In this document: piece by piece, positions 42,299 through 51,509 of the stretch
Position numbering within the stretch: position 1 is the stretch's first letter
Layout of the letters: each line of letters starts with the position of its first letter
From: Candidatus Aenigmatarchaeota archaeon
Lineage (GTDB): Archaea; Aenigmatarchaeota; Aenigmatarchaeia; CG10238-14
NCBI GenBank assembly: GCA_017610225.1
Contig: JAFCCM010000001.1
Coordinates: 39,119-103,118, forward strand
Reading direction: 5' to 3'
Length of the DNA stretch: 64,000 nt
Position numbers and translations under genes: made by a program
Notes under the pieces: model-generated
What the model was told of the DNA's origin: nothing
The model's database searches: none
The model's input: the letters and a program-made list of their open reading frames with translations, nothing else

Positions 42299-42532
42299 TT
42301 ATTCCTTTCTCTTCGGAAGTATACAAAACGCTCTTGATACTCTATCATCTTTTAATAATGGATAAAATGTTTCATCACCAATTTGCATTTCTAAAACAGG
42401 ATTACAAAATATACCTTCAAGTTCAACATATTCTTCTCCAGGTGTTCCTGGTACATATAGACACATTCTAACAATATCTCCTGGTTTTAATCCATTTTTA
42501 ATCATTTGTCCTAAAGTAGGGTAATCTTGCAT
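42299..42532 (-). CDS. Uncharacterised small protein (77 aa)
   Basis: GGTGA seven bases upstream selects the ATG at 42532; earlier in-frame codons overlap the promoter (TTTATAAAG near 42580). The sequence (LGQMIKNGLKPGDIVRMCLY, then GEEYVELEGIFCNPVLEM) looks like a small beta-barrel. It is divergent from mre11. Family unknown. Confidence 0.6.
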   Translation of the reverse strand: MQDYPTLGQMIKNGLKPGDIVRMCLYVPGTPGEEYVELEGIFCNPVLEMQIGDETFYPLLKDDRVSRAFCILPKRKE

Positions 42533-42631
42533 AATTACATCACCTAAAAATTTCGTAATTCCGTAATTTAGGAGTGAAACTTTATAAACCTTCCTATTAT
42601 AGTCAAATATTTTCAGAACCAATAGTATACT

Positions 42632-43867
42632 ATGAAAATATCCATTATCTCAGACCTACATTTTGGCCATGGCTGGAACAGTAAGTTAGAAAATGACAGC
42701 TTTGATAATGCTAGAGAAGCTTTGAAAAAATCCGAAGATTGTGACTTAATTCTAATTATAGGTGATATTTTTGATTCTAGAATACCAAACACAGAAGTTT
42801 GGGATAAATCTTTAGAAGTTTTATCTAGACCATTACTTTCAGAAGATAAGGAAGTCAAGTTAGTCAAATTAATTGAAAAAAATATCAAAGAAATCTCTGG
42901 ACGAACACTCACAGGAATACCTGTTGTTGCTTTACATGGGACACATGAAAGGCGGGGGAGAGATCAGACAAATGCAATACAGGCTTTGGAACAGGCTGGA
43001 TTCTTAATTCATCTACATTGCAATGGAATAGTCTTTGAAAAAGATGGTGAAAAAGTTTCAATTCAAGGGATGTCTGGTGTTCCTGAAAGATATGCTAAAA
43101 CTATTCTTGACAAGTGGGACCCTAAACCTGTTAAAGATTGTTATAATATTCTCATGATACATCAAAGTATTGATCCTTATGTTTACTCACCATTAGATCC
43201 ACCTACCCTTAATATGAATAATCTTCCTGAAGGTTTTGACCTTATAATCAATGGTCATATACACAACCATGATAAAACTAAAATTGGTGATACAGATTTT
43301 ATTATTCCTGGAAGTACGATTATCACTCAATTAAAAGAAGAAGAAATTAAAGTTCCTCGGGGATTCTATAAGTTACAACTCCCAGATAAGAAAATAGGAT
43401 TTGTTGAACTAGAAAAAATCAGAAAGATATTTTACAAAGAAATTATTCTTAATGATGAACCAATCAAAAATAAAATAGAAAGTGAACTTGAGAAATTTTT
43501 GAAAAATAAATTGAACAAAAAACCTTTAATAAAATTTAAAATAGTTGGAAAGAAAACTAAACTCATAGATAAAGATTTGAAAGACTTGGAAAAAAAATAT
43601 GAGAAGGATTGTATTCTAAAATTTCAAAAAAAACTAGAGTCAGAAGAAATAGAAAAGAAACTGGATTTCCTAAAAAAAATGAGAGAAGAGAAACTTTCCA
43701 TAGAAGAGATGGGACTAAAAATATTAGGAGAAAATCTTACCCAGTTGAAATTCAAGGAAGAATTTGATCCTGAAAATTTGTTTAAACTTTTGTCAGATAA
43801 TCAAACTGAAAGAGCATTTGATATTATAACAAAGAGGCAACATACTCTAAAACAATTTGGTGAGTAA
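42632..43867 (+). CDS. mre11: DNA double-strand break repair nuclease Mre11
   Basis: The 411-residue phosphoesterase has SDLHFGHG, GDIFDSR, LHGTHERRG and NGHIHNHD, the metal motifs of Mre11. Motif III reads GTHE where GNHD/E is usual. The C-terminal third is a charged helical region that should bind the Rad50 coiled coils. Four bases upstream of the rad50 ATG a GGTGA lies in its 3' end. Confidence 0.93.
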   Translation: MKISIISDLHFGHGWNSKLENDSFDNAREALKKSEDCDLILIIGDIFDSRIPNTEVWDKSLEVLSRPLLSEDKEVKLVKLIEKNIKEISGRTLTGIPVVALHGTHERRGRDQTNAIQALEQAGFLIHLHCNGIVFEKDGEKVSIQGMSGVPERYAKTILDKWDPKPVKDCYNILMIHQSIDPYVYSPLDPPTLNMNNLPEGFDLIINGHIHNHDKTKIGDTDFIIPGSTIITQLKEEEIKVPRGFYKLQLPDKKIGFVELEKIRKIFYKEIILNDEPIKNKIESELEKFLKNKLNKKPLIKFKIVGKKTKLIDKDLKDLEKKYEKDCILKFQKKLESEEIEKKLDFLKKMREEKLSIEEMGLKILGENLTQLKFKEEFDPENLFKLLSDNQTERAFDIITKRQHTLKQFGE

Positions 43868-46234
43868 ATGATTAATAAAGTTCAACTCAAAAATTGGAGA
43901 TCACATCTAGATTCAACTTTAGAATTTACTTTAGGGACGAACGCTCTTTTAGGTTCAATGGGAAGTGGAAAATCATCAGTAATGAATGCTATTTGTTTTG
44001 GTTTATTCGGGACATTTCCTGATCTTCAGTCGAGAAAAATTAAACTTGATGATTTAATAATGAACAAACCTTCTATGAAAAATGAATCACAGATTTCAGT
44101 CGATTTTACTATTGGTGGAAAAACATATTCTGTCATGCGTGTAATAGAAAGAAATAAAGGAACAACTTATTCTGAGATAAGAGAAGGCGATAAATTATTA
44201 GATTCACCTAATGCTCAGAGAGTTACTGAGTTGATTGAAAAAACTCTGAAAATTAATTATGAATTATTTTCTCGTGCTATTTATTCTGAACAGAATGGAT
44301 TAGATTACTTTCTTAGGTTACCTCGTGGAGAAAGAATGAAAAGAATAGACAGTTTACTTATGATTGATAAATTTGAGAGCACTCGTTCAAATACTGTTAC
44401 ATTAAGAAATAAATTAACTGAAAGAAAAATTGCTAGGCAAAGTGTTGTCGATATAGGAGATGTAAAGGAATTAAAAAAATCTCTCGATGATGTTGAATAT
44501 AGTTTAAAAAAATTAAATGAAACTAGAAATAATCTATCAGGCGAATTAAAAAATAGAAAAATTCAAAAAGAAAGTTTAGAGGATAGGATTAAAGAATTTG
44601 AAAAATTTGAAGAAGAGGTAGATATTTTAAAAAGTAGAAAAAATTCTATTGAAGGTTCAATGAAAGAAATTGAAAATTTAATTGGAAAATATGAAGATAT
44701 GCTAAAAGATAAAAAACTAGTGATATCAAAGGAAGAATTAAAAGATATAACAAAACTTATAGACAAATATCAAGAGGGATTAAATAAAAAAAGGAGAGAG
44801 CAAGAAATATTGACAAAAGATGTTTCTGAGAATGAAGCAAAAATTAATTTTCTTAAAAATGAAACAGAAGATTTTAAAAATAAAATTAAAGAAAAATTAG
44901 AATTTAGCAAAAGACTTTTTGAAATTGAAAATGAATTTGGGAAAAATCTAAATGAGGTTTTAGAAAAAGAAAAAGGGGAACTAGAAGTAAAACAAAAGAC
45001 TATAACTGAATTGTTAACTAAATTAGAACAGACAAACGAATCATTAACAAAAATAACTGGAACTAAAGATAAATGCCCTGTTTGCGAATCCAAGATTTCT
45101 GAAGATAGAAGGGATGATTTAATAAAGGAATATGAAGACAGAATAAAGTCTTACACTAAAAATCTAAATGGAAATGAGAAAATAATTGAAAATAAAAGAC
45201 AATTTATAATAAATCTAGAAAAGGCTTCTAGAGATTTTGAGATATATTCAGAAAAAATCAAGAATCTAAGAGATATTCAGAAAGAATCAGAAGAAAAAGA
45301 AAGAGATTATAAAACTTTAATTGAGGCTAATTCAAGAAAAAAGAAAAATCTTGTGAAAATTAAAGATGAAGTTTTAGATATTGAGGAGACCTTGGGAAAA
45401 TCAAGAGAAAAACAGCAAAAATTAGGGTCATTGATAGAAAAGTTAATTGATTTAATTGAGAAAGGTAGGAGGCAACATGAACTTAGTGAAGAATTAGAAA
45501 AAGTAAATAAACAAATATCAACTTATTCTAGAAAATTTGAAGAAAAAAACATCAAAGTGGTTAGACGAGATTTTACAGAGGTAGTTTCTAGGTTATCAGA
45601 ACTTTCAACTAGAATAAGTGGGTTGGAAGAGATTGTTGCTGAAAAAGAAAATAGAAAAAAAGAACATAAAGAAAAAATCAAACAAATGGAAAAACAAAAA
45701 GAAGAAATAGAAAGATTAGAAAAATTAACTAAAGATCTTAAAATATTTGAGAAAGCTTTGGAAAAAACTCAAATCCAACTCCGTGAAAATTTTGTTGACA
45801 CTGTTAATTATACTATGGGACAAATATGGACTGATATATATCCTTACCCTGATTTCATAAGTGCTCGATTATCAATTATAGAAAGAGATTATGTTCTTCA
45901 ACTTCAAAATAGATCTGGTGAATGGATTGATGTGGATGGAATTGTTTCCGGTGGGGAAAGATCAATGGCATCTCTTGTACTTCGTATAGCATTTTCATCG
46001 GTTCTTGCACCACAATTAAAATGGCTAGTTCTTGATGAGCCTACCCACAATCTTGATTCAAGGTCAGTAGAAGATTTATCTGAAGCATTGAAAACACGGG
46101 TGGGTGATTTTGCTGAACAAGTATTTCTTATTACACATGAAAAAACTATGGAAAATGCAGTAACAGGTCAATTATATAGATTATCAAGAAATAAAGAATT
46201 GGATGAATTTACAAAAATAGAAAGAATAAATTAG
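43868..46234 (+). CDS. rad50: DNA repair ATPase Rad50
   Basis: The 788-residue SMC-like protein has Walker A GSMGSGKSSVMNAI, two long coiled coils around the zinc hook CPVCES near 402, the signature VSGGERSMASL and Walker B WLVLDEPTHNLD. It forms the Mre11-Rad50 complex with the preceding gene (ends directly adjoin). The usual archaeal partners HerA and NurA are not in this operon; HerA lies 2 kb away on the other strand. Confidence 0.95.
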   Translation: MINKVQLKNWRSHLDSTLEFTLGTNALLGSMGSGKSSVMNAICFGLFGTFPDLQSRKIKLDDLIMNKPSMKNESQISVDFTIGGKTYSVMRVIERNKGTTYSEIREGDKLLDSPNAQRVTELIEKTLKINYELFSRAIYSEQNGLDYFLRLPRGERMKRIDSLLMIDKFESTRSNTVTLRNKLTERKIARQSVVDIGDVKELKKSLDDVEYSLKKLNETRNNLSGELKNRKIQKESLEDRIKEFEKFEEEVDILKSRKNSIEGSMKEIENLIGKYEDMLKDKKLVISKEELKDITKLIDKYQEGLNKKRREQEILTKDVSENEAKINFLKNETEDFKNKIKEKLEFSKRLFEIENEFGKNLNEVLEKEKGELEVKQKTITELLTKLEQTNESLTKITGTKDKCPVCESKISEDRRDDLIKEYEDRIKSYTKNLNGNEKIIENKRQFIINLEKASRDFEIYSEKIKNLRDIQKESEEKERDYKTLIEANSRKKKNLVKIKDEVLDIEETLGKSREKQQKLGSLIEKLIDLIEKGRRQHELSEELEKVNKQISTYSRKFEEKNIKVVRRDFTEVVSRLSELSTRISGLEEIVAEKENRKKEHKEKIKQMEKQKEEIERLEKLTKDLKIFEKALEKTQIQLRENFVDTVNYTMGQIWTDIYPYPDFISARLSIIERDYVLQLQNRSGEWIDVDGIVSGGERSMASLVLRIAFSSVLAPQLKWLVLDEPTHNLDSRSVEDLSEALKTRVGDFAEQVFLITHEKTMENAVTGQLYRLSRNKELDEFTKIERIN

Positions 46235-47601
46235 AAAATATACTGTAAAAGAATTTGAAGTAAAATTGTTATAATAACGAAAGATATTGAAAATAAAAAT
46301 ATAAATGAAATTTTTCTACTATCCCAGACTTTTAATTTTTTACTTCGAAGTTTTGATTCTAATTCTGGGCTGATTTTTTTAGTTTTCATAAATAATGTAG
46401 CTATTGCAAATCCTATTATTGTTAAAAAATTCCATAATCCAAATAAACCAAATTTAGCTAATGATGGTTTGTCTTTCCTGAAAATAACTATTCCTGCAAA
46501 TATACTTGCTAGAGATGAACTTATTATGAAAAGTAATAACCCAAAAACTTTTGAATATTTGATGATTAAAGTTTTCATTAATATTTCAGATGGTGAATGA
46601 TTTTCTATCCATAAATCTTCAGTTAAATATTTCGATGGTGGATTTATTTTTATTTTGGTATATTTTAAATCTTCAATTCGTTGTTCTCCATCAAAAAATG
46701 ATTTTAATTCTTCTGTAGGATAATAATCATTCTGAATAAAATAAGTAACTTCTGAATCCATTTCAATTCCAGAATAAAGATCAGGTGTCACATGACCCAT
46801 GACGTAAATTACTGCAGGAACTCTTTTACTTCCATAAACACTTGTTGGTTTGAGAGGATAGTATATCTTTTCTGTTGGGAATGTTAATGAAACGCTAATT
46901 GTATCATAAAATCTATCACGATAGTAGTGATTATTTTCATAAATATCACTTTTTTCAGAGCCAGAAAACCATGAGATAACAAAGGAGTAATCATCACCAA
47001 CATATTCATCTAGAACAGATATCGAATCATCTGGTAAATTTAATCCTTTTCTTTCAGTTAAATGTTTGTAGAGAGCTTCCCCGTTTGTTGTACTAACAAG
47101 TTCTGTCGTTACACCATATTTTACAATACGTTCATGTATAGTTACTCCATCGACAGTTCCACCCAGCCCCTTTACTCCAAATGATTCTATATTACCACCA
47201 CTCATCCAAAGATATCTTAAAGTAAAAAACGGAAAAGTATAGATTTGAGATAATCTCATTACAGAAAACATTGTATTTATTGTTTCATCGACTTTTCTTT
47301 CGACATCATAACCCCAAAATCTTGGAAATCCTTTTACCACATCTATTACTGTTCTGTCTGTTGAGGCTGGAACTGGGAATATCCAAACACCTTTTTGATC
47401 CTTATCCATATTATCAAAATCAACAGCAAGAATCATTTTCTGATAACCATTTTCGTAATTTATTACACATAATTGTTGTTTTTCATCATGAATTTTCCAG
47501 TAGTGCATATCTGGATCTTCTATATGAATCATTCCATCTGCAGAAACGAATGTTGGAAAAATAAGTAAAGAAATAATAGTTAAACTAATTAATTTTTTCA
47601 T
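46231..47601 (-). CDS. DUF2330-like secreted/membrane protein
   Basis: The 456-residue protein has a signal peptide (MKKLISLTIISLLIFPTFVS then ADG), a large extracellular domain (QLCVINYENGYQKMILAVDF resembles DUF2330) and three C-terminal TM helices. It overlaps the rad50 stop by four bases on the other strand. Function unknown. Confidence 0.65.
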   Translation of the reverse strand: MKKLISLTIISLLIFPTFVSADGMIHIEDPDMHYWKIHDEKQQLCVINYENGYQKMILAVDFDNMDKDQKGVWIFPVPASTDRTVIDVVKGFPRFWGYDVERKVDETINTMFSVMRLSQIYTFPFFTLRYLWMSGGNIESFGVKGLGGTVDGVTIHERIVKYGVTTELVSTTNGEALYKHLTERKGLNLPDDSISVLDEYVGDDYSFVISWFSGSEKSDIYENNHYYRDRFYDTISVSLTFPTEKIYYPLKPTSVYGSKRVPAVIYVMGHVTPDLYSGIEMDSEVTYFIQNDYYPTEELKSFFDGEQRIEDLKYTKIKINPPSKYLTEDLWIENHSPSEILMKTLIIKYSKVFGLLLFIISSSLASIFAGIVIFRKDKPSLAKFGLFGLWNFLTIIGFAIATLFMKTKKISPELESKLRSKKLKVWDSRKISFIFLFSISFVIITILLQILLQYIF

Positions 47602-47665
47602 GATAATAAATTAGGGGTAGAATTTAAGAAACTTCATGTTTATGTTCGGTTTTTGACTAACGATT

Positions 47666-48316
47666 CTAGCCCAAATTTTTAACCATTTCTAAAGTTATTT
47701 CTTTTAAACTATCAACAATTAAATCAGCTTTTGAGAAATCCCCATTTTTAATATATATATTTGGAATGGCAATGCAAAACATCTCAGCACTCTTTGCTCC
47801 TTTCACACCAACAACAGAATCTTCAATGACGACGCATTCTTTTGGTTTGACTTTAAGTTTTTCTGCAGCTAATAAATAAGAGTCAGGATAAGGTTTGTTT
47901 CTTTTTACGTTACTTGAACTTATCATTATATCAAAATATTTTTTCAGATTAACAGATTTTAAAAATATTTCAGATTGTTCTTTGGATGAACCAGTGACCA
48001 AAGCAATTTTAAAATTTTCCTTCATTTCTTGAATTATTTCATCTGCTTCATCCATTTTTTTTACCAAGTGAGAATTTTCTAAAGATTTTTTTCCTGCAAT
48101 AGATCCTAACTCTTTAGTATCTTTTTTAATTCCTCTTTCTGCGAAAATTTTCTCTAATTTTTCACTATACTTTAAACCAATATGTTTTCTTATTTCTTCT
48201 TTTGAAATGTCAATACCAGATCTTTCTTTAACTACTTCTTGCAAAACTTCTGTGTGCATATATTCACTATCTAGTATTGTCCCATCCATGTCAAATAAAA
48301 TTGCTTTAATTACCAT
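47666..48316 (-). CDS. HAD-family phosphatase (beta-phosphoglucomutase-like)
   Basis: The 216 residues have DMDGTILDS (nucleophile and general acid aspartates), VTGSSKEQS, KPYPDSYLLA and VVIEDSVVGVKGA, the four HAD motifs with a helical cap. Substrate is probably a small sugar phosphate; the exact one cannot be told. Confidence 0.88.
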   Translation of the reverse strand: MVIKAILFDMDGTILDSEYMHTEVLQEVVKERSGIDISKEEIRKHIGLKYSEKLEKIFAERGIKKDTKELGSIAGKKSLENSHLVKKMDEADEIIQEMKENFKIALVTGSSKEQSEIFLKSVNLKKYFDIMISSSNVKRNKPYPDSYLLAAEKLKVKPKECVVIEDSVVGVKGAKSAEMFCIAIPNIYIKNGDFSKADLIVDSLKEITLEMVKNLG

Positions 48317-48356
48317 AAAAATCTCTCATAATTGAGTAATAGAAACTTATAAACAT

Positions 48357-49682
48357 TTACATAAACGCTTTCATGTCTTCATCCCTTTTCTTAAATGATT
48401 TATTATAGTTCAACAACGCATTTTCAAAACTAATACCCTTATCAGACTTTTTACTCTTTCTTCCCCTGACTTTTACAAGTAATGGGTAATTAACTGCTTC
48501 ACCTACAATTAATGCTTCACCTACTCTTAGTCCAGGAATCATTTTTAGAACATCTGATGTTATTCCTTCAGAACTTTTTCCTATATGGTCCAAATCGTAT
48601 GGATTAGTAACTCTCATTATAATATGTGTGTTGCATTGCGATAGTGCTGTAGTTGAAAGTTGAATTGGTCTTTGAGAAATTAAAACAAGTGATGCATGAA
48701 ATTTTCTTCCCTCTCTTGCGATTGTCTCCAATATACTTCTTGATAATGCACCTTCTCTCTTCACACCCTCTGGGCAGAATTGATGTGCTTCTTCAACAAC
48801 AAGTATGAATGGTGGAATCTTTCTTATTCTTCTTAACCAGAATAATTTTCTTGTAAAAAAAGTTACTAGCATTTGTTTTTCTCTTTGATTTATGATATCG
48901 GAAATATCCAAGATGCTTAGTTGTCCTGGTTTTGCTAAGTCTTTGATATTGGGTTTGGTGTAATTTTTGAATATTTTTGAATTTTCTAATTGCATCAACC
49001 AACTTTTCATTGTATCTTTAATTACTTGTTTTGTGTTGCTCGTTTCTATTGCTGTAATAAGATCTTTGAACCCATAAGATTTTTTTTCTTTCATTAATTT
49101 CTGAATAATTGTTGTCAATTCTCGTTTTTGTGCGGATGACATTTGTGGTAAAAATTCCATTATTTGGTATGGTGAAAGTTTTGATATTCCTATACTGATA
49201 TCATCTTTTGTATAAACTTTTGTCTTGCTACTATATTTAGGATCATTTCCAAATCCAACATATTCTCCATGAGGATCAATTACTATTACAGATGGTTTTC
49301 CAAGTTCATCCATTCTATCTAGTAACTCTTCAAATAATACTGATGTCAAATAGGACTTACCTGCTCCACTAATAGCAAGTATTGCCAGATGTTTTTGGAA
49401 CATTTTTGTCAAATTGACTCTGGCATCCAAATCATGAAAAGAAATTTTGCCAATATTTAACCCCCTTTCATCTAGTCCAAGGAAATCAACTAGTATTTTT
49501 TTATCTATTTCTTCTACTGTTACTCCGGGTGATGGGGGATAAGTTACTCTTTTTACTAGACCAGAATCATATATACCAAGTGGAATTGTTTTTGCAACTA
49601 AGTATTCCCATCGGTCAACGGGAAACATTTCATTTAGAGGTCTTCCACTTTTTTCAAATTCTCTTACAGACTCAGCTTGCAT
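48357..49682 (-). CDS. herA: HerA-like bipolar DNA helicase, truncated N-terminus
   Basis: The main frame has SGAGKSYLTSVLFEEL (Walker A near 127), IVIDPHGEY, VVEEAHQFCP and ARKF-type HerA motifs with RQVREGRK-like SILETIAREGRKFHASL. It resects DNA ends with NurA and Mre11-Rad50. The ATG at 49682 starts after most of the usual N-terminal HAS barrel. Reading this frame upstream without a start gives KTNRYF before a stop; the barrel's first part is in another frame (49672-49827). The gene is therefore frameshifted or split. Confidence 0.88.
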   Translation of the reverse strand: MQAESVREFEKSGRPLNEMFPVDRWEYLVAKTIPLGIYDSGLVKRVTYPPSPGVTVEEIDKKILVDFLGLDERGLNIGKISFHDLDARVNLTKMFQKHLAILAISGAGKSYLTSVLFEELLDRMDELGKPSVIVIDPHGEYVGFGNDPKYSSKTKVYTKDDISIGISKLSPYQIMEFLPQMSSAQKRELTTIIQKLMKEKKSYGFKDLITAIETSNTKQVIKDTMKSWLMQLENSKIFKNYTKPNIKDLAKPGQLSILDISDIINQREKQMLVTFFTRKLFWLRRIRKIPPFILVVEEAHQFCPEGVKREGALSRSILETIAREGRKFHASLVLISQRPIQLSTTALSQCNTHIIMRVTNPYDLDHIGKSSEGITSDVLKMIPGLRVGEALIVGEAVNYPLLVKVRGRKSKKSDKGISFENALLNYNKSFKKRDEDMKAFM

Positions 49683-49827
49683 AAAATATCTGTTTGTTTT
49701 CTGTTTTTACTTGGATAAATTGACCCTTGTGAACTGGTATCCCTTCAGAATCTTTAATAACAAAATCAAACCTAAAAGTTGAAGGTCCGTCAAAATTGGA
49801 AATTACTGTCCCGATAGTTTTTGTCAT
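49672..49827 (-). CDS. HerA N-terminal HAS-barrel fragment (other frame)
   Basis: ATG at 49827 opens 51 codons (MTKTIGTVISNFDGPSTF, FVIKDSEGIPVHKGQFIQV) matching the start of HerA proteins. It stops at a TGA overlapping the first codons of the main herA frame (ATGCAAGCTGA). A stretch normally linking VKTE to KTNRYF appears missing, so this is a broken N-terminus or a coupled separate subunit. Confidence 0.6.
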   Translation of the reverse strand: MTKTIGTVISNFDGPSTFRFDFVIKDSEGIPVHKGQFIQVKTENKQIFYAS

Positions 49828-49860
49828 AATAACAATTATTGGTGAGAAAAGAGATAAAGA

Positions 49861-50718
49861 TTAGATGTTTTTCTTTTGTGTTAGAACACCACTGACTATT
49901 ATCATTAACCCACCTACTATCTGGAAAATGTTCATGGGTTCTTTTAGGAAAATTAGTCCAAGAACAGCAACAATAACTGGGACCATCATGGACATCATAG
50001 TTAAGTAACTAGCACTTGAAATAGAAATTGTTTTACTTAAAAATATTGTAAGACTTGCAGCAAAGAGACCAGAAATTAATACATATTTTAGCCCGATTAT
50101 TTTCAAAATATTCAATTTCATTATTGGAATCAAAAACAAAATGACAAGTAATGCGAAAAAAACTCTCCCAAGACTAACTATATCTGGATGAATTTTTACT
50201 GTTAATGGTTTTTGTATTATTAGTGCAGTTGAGAAACAAAATGCAGTTGCTAATATGAGAAGATCACCAGTTTTAGGAATAATCATTTTTCCTTTAGTTG
50301 TAACAAGATATACTCCAATAATAAAAGCAATCATTAAAATAACTTTAACTTTACCCATTTTTTCTTTTAGAAAGATGTACGCCAATAGGAGTGTAAAAAC
50401 TATGGAACTTTTGATGAGAAACCCATAATTGATTGATGTTGATAGCCTTAAACCATATATACTCAGTATGTAAGCTGTCCCTACAAAAATCCCAATGAGA
50501 AGTAGGATTTTTAGATGTTCGAGTTTGATTTTCTTAAATTCTTTTCTTTTAGTCAAGATATTGTAGATAGTAAGTAAGAGGCAGCTAACTATAGTAGTTT
50601 GAATTGTATATGGAACCTCTTTCACACCAGAATTTAGTGCAACTTTATTTACAAAAATGGAAATGGACCAGAAAATTGAGAATAGTAATATATAAATCAA
50701 CTTTTTGTCTATCTTCAT
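49861..50718 (-). CDS. EamA/DMT-family transporter
   Basis: Ten TM helices in 285 residues with the internal duplication of EamA domains; each half ends in a FLKEKMGK / FLKEPMN motif. It exports or imports small metabolites; the substrate is unknown. Divergent from the phosphoesterase gene. Confidence 0.88.
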   Translation of the reverse strand: MKIDKKLIYILLFSIFWSISIFVNKVALNSGVKEVPYTIQTTIVSCLLLTIYNILTKRKEFKKIKLEHLKILLLIGIFVGTAYILSIYGLRLSTSINYGFLIKSSIVFTLLLAYIFLKEKMGKVKVILMIAFIIGVYLVTTKGKMIIPKTGDLLILATAFCFSTALIIQKPLTVKIHPDIVSLGRVFFALLVILFLIPIMKLNILKIIGLKYVLISGLFAASLTIFLSKTISISSASYLTMMSMMVPVIVAVLGLIFLKEPMNIFQIVGGLMIIVSGVLTQKKNI

Positions 50719-50756
50719 GAACTCACTTAAAAATCCATTGATTAATAAAATTAAAT

Positions 50757-51509
50757 ATGAAGTTCATTAAAAACTCACCAGCATTGTTAATAGAAAAAGA
50801 ATCTATTCTGATAGTTGGAGATTTTCATATAGGATTAGCTTACAAACTCTACAAAAAAGGAGTGACTATACCATCTATACTTCCTGATATTGAAAAAAGA
50901 TTAGTAAAACTTTTGAAAAATACCAAAGCTAAAAAATTAATAATAATTGGAGATGTTAAACATGAAGTACCAGGGATAACTTATCCTGAAGTTGTTGAGA
51001 TTCCAAAATTTCTAAATAAACTTTCCAATAAGATTGATATTCATATATGTAAAGGTAACCACGACACTCATCTTGAAAAAATACTCTCAGATAAAATTAA
51101 AATTCATCCTGCTGGTGGATTCAAAATCAAAAATTATTTTTTCTATCATGGTCATGAATGGCCTTCTGAAGATTTTTTGGATTGTGATTATCTGATTTTA
51201 GGTCATGTTCATCCAGTATTTGAATTCAGGGATAAGTTTGGTTATAAAATATCAAAATCTGTTTGGTTAAAGATTAAAGTGAAAAAAGAAATTTTTTCTA
51301 AAAAATATAAAGTCAATAAACAAGGTGAAATAGAAATAATTTTAGTCCCATCTTTTAACGACTTACTGGGTGGACATCCAATTAATAAAATAAACGAAGA
51401 AATAGAAATCATATCACCAATCCTTAGACAAAATATGGTTGATTTAAAAAAATCAGAAATCTATCTTCTCGATGGAACTTATTTAGGAAAATTAAAAAAC
51501 CTAGACTAA
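50757..51509 (+). CDS. Metallophosphoesterase (COG1407-like)
   Basis: The 250-residue protein has VGDFHIGLA, IIGDVKHEV, KGNHDTHLE, YHGHEWPS and LGHVHPVF, the calcineurin-like metal motifs in the archaeal COG1407 arrangement. Homologues are often linked to helicases; substrate unknown. Its end overlaps that of infB by nine bases. Confidence 0.85.
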   Translation: MKFIKNSPALLIEKESILIVGDFHIGLAYKLYKKGVTIPSILPDIEKRLVKLLKNTKAKKLIIIGDVKHEVPGITYPEVVEIPKFLNKLSNKIDIHICKGNHDTHLEKILSDKIKIHPAGGFKIKNYFFYHGHEWPSEDFLDCDYLILGHVHPVFEFRDKFGYKISKSVWLKIKVKKEIFSKKYKVNKQGEIEIILVPSFNDLLGGHPINKINEEIEIISPILRQNMVDLKKSEIYLLDGTYLGKLKNLD

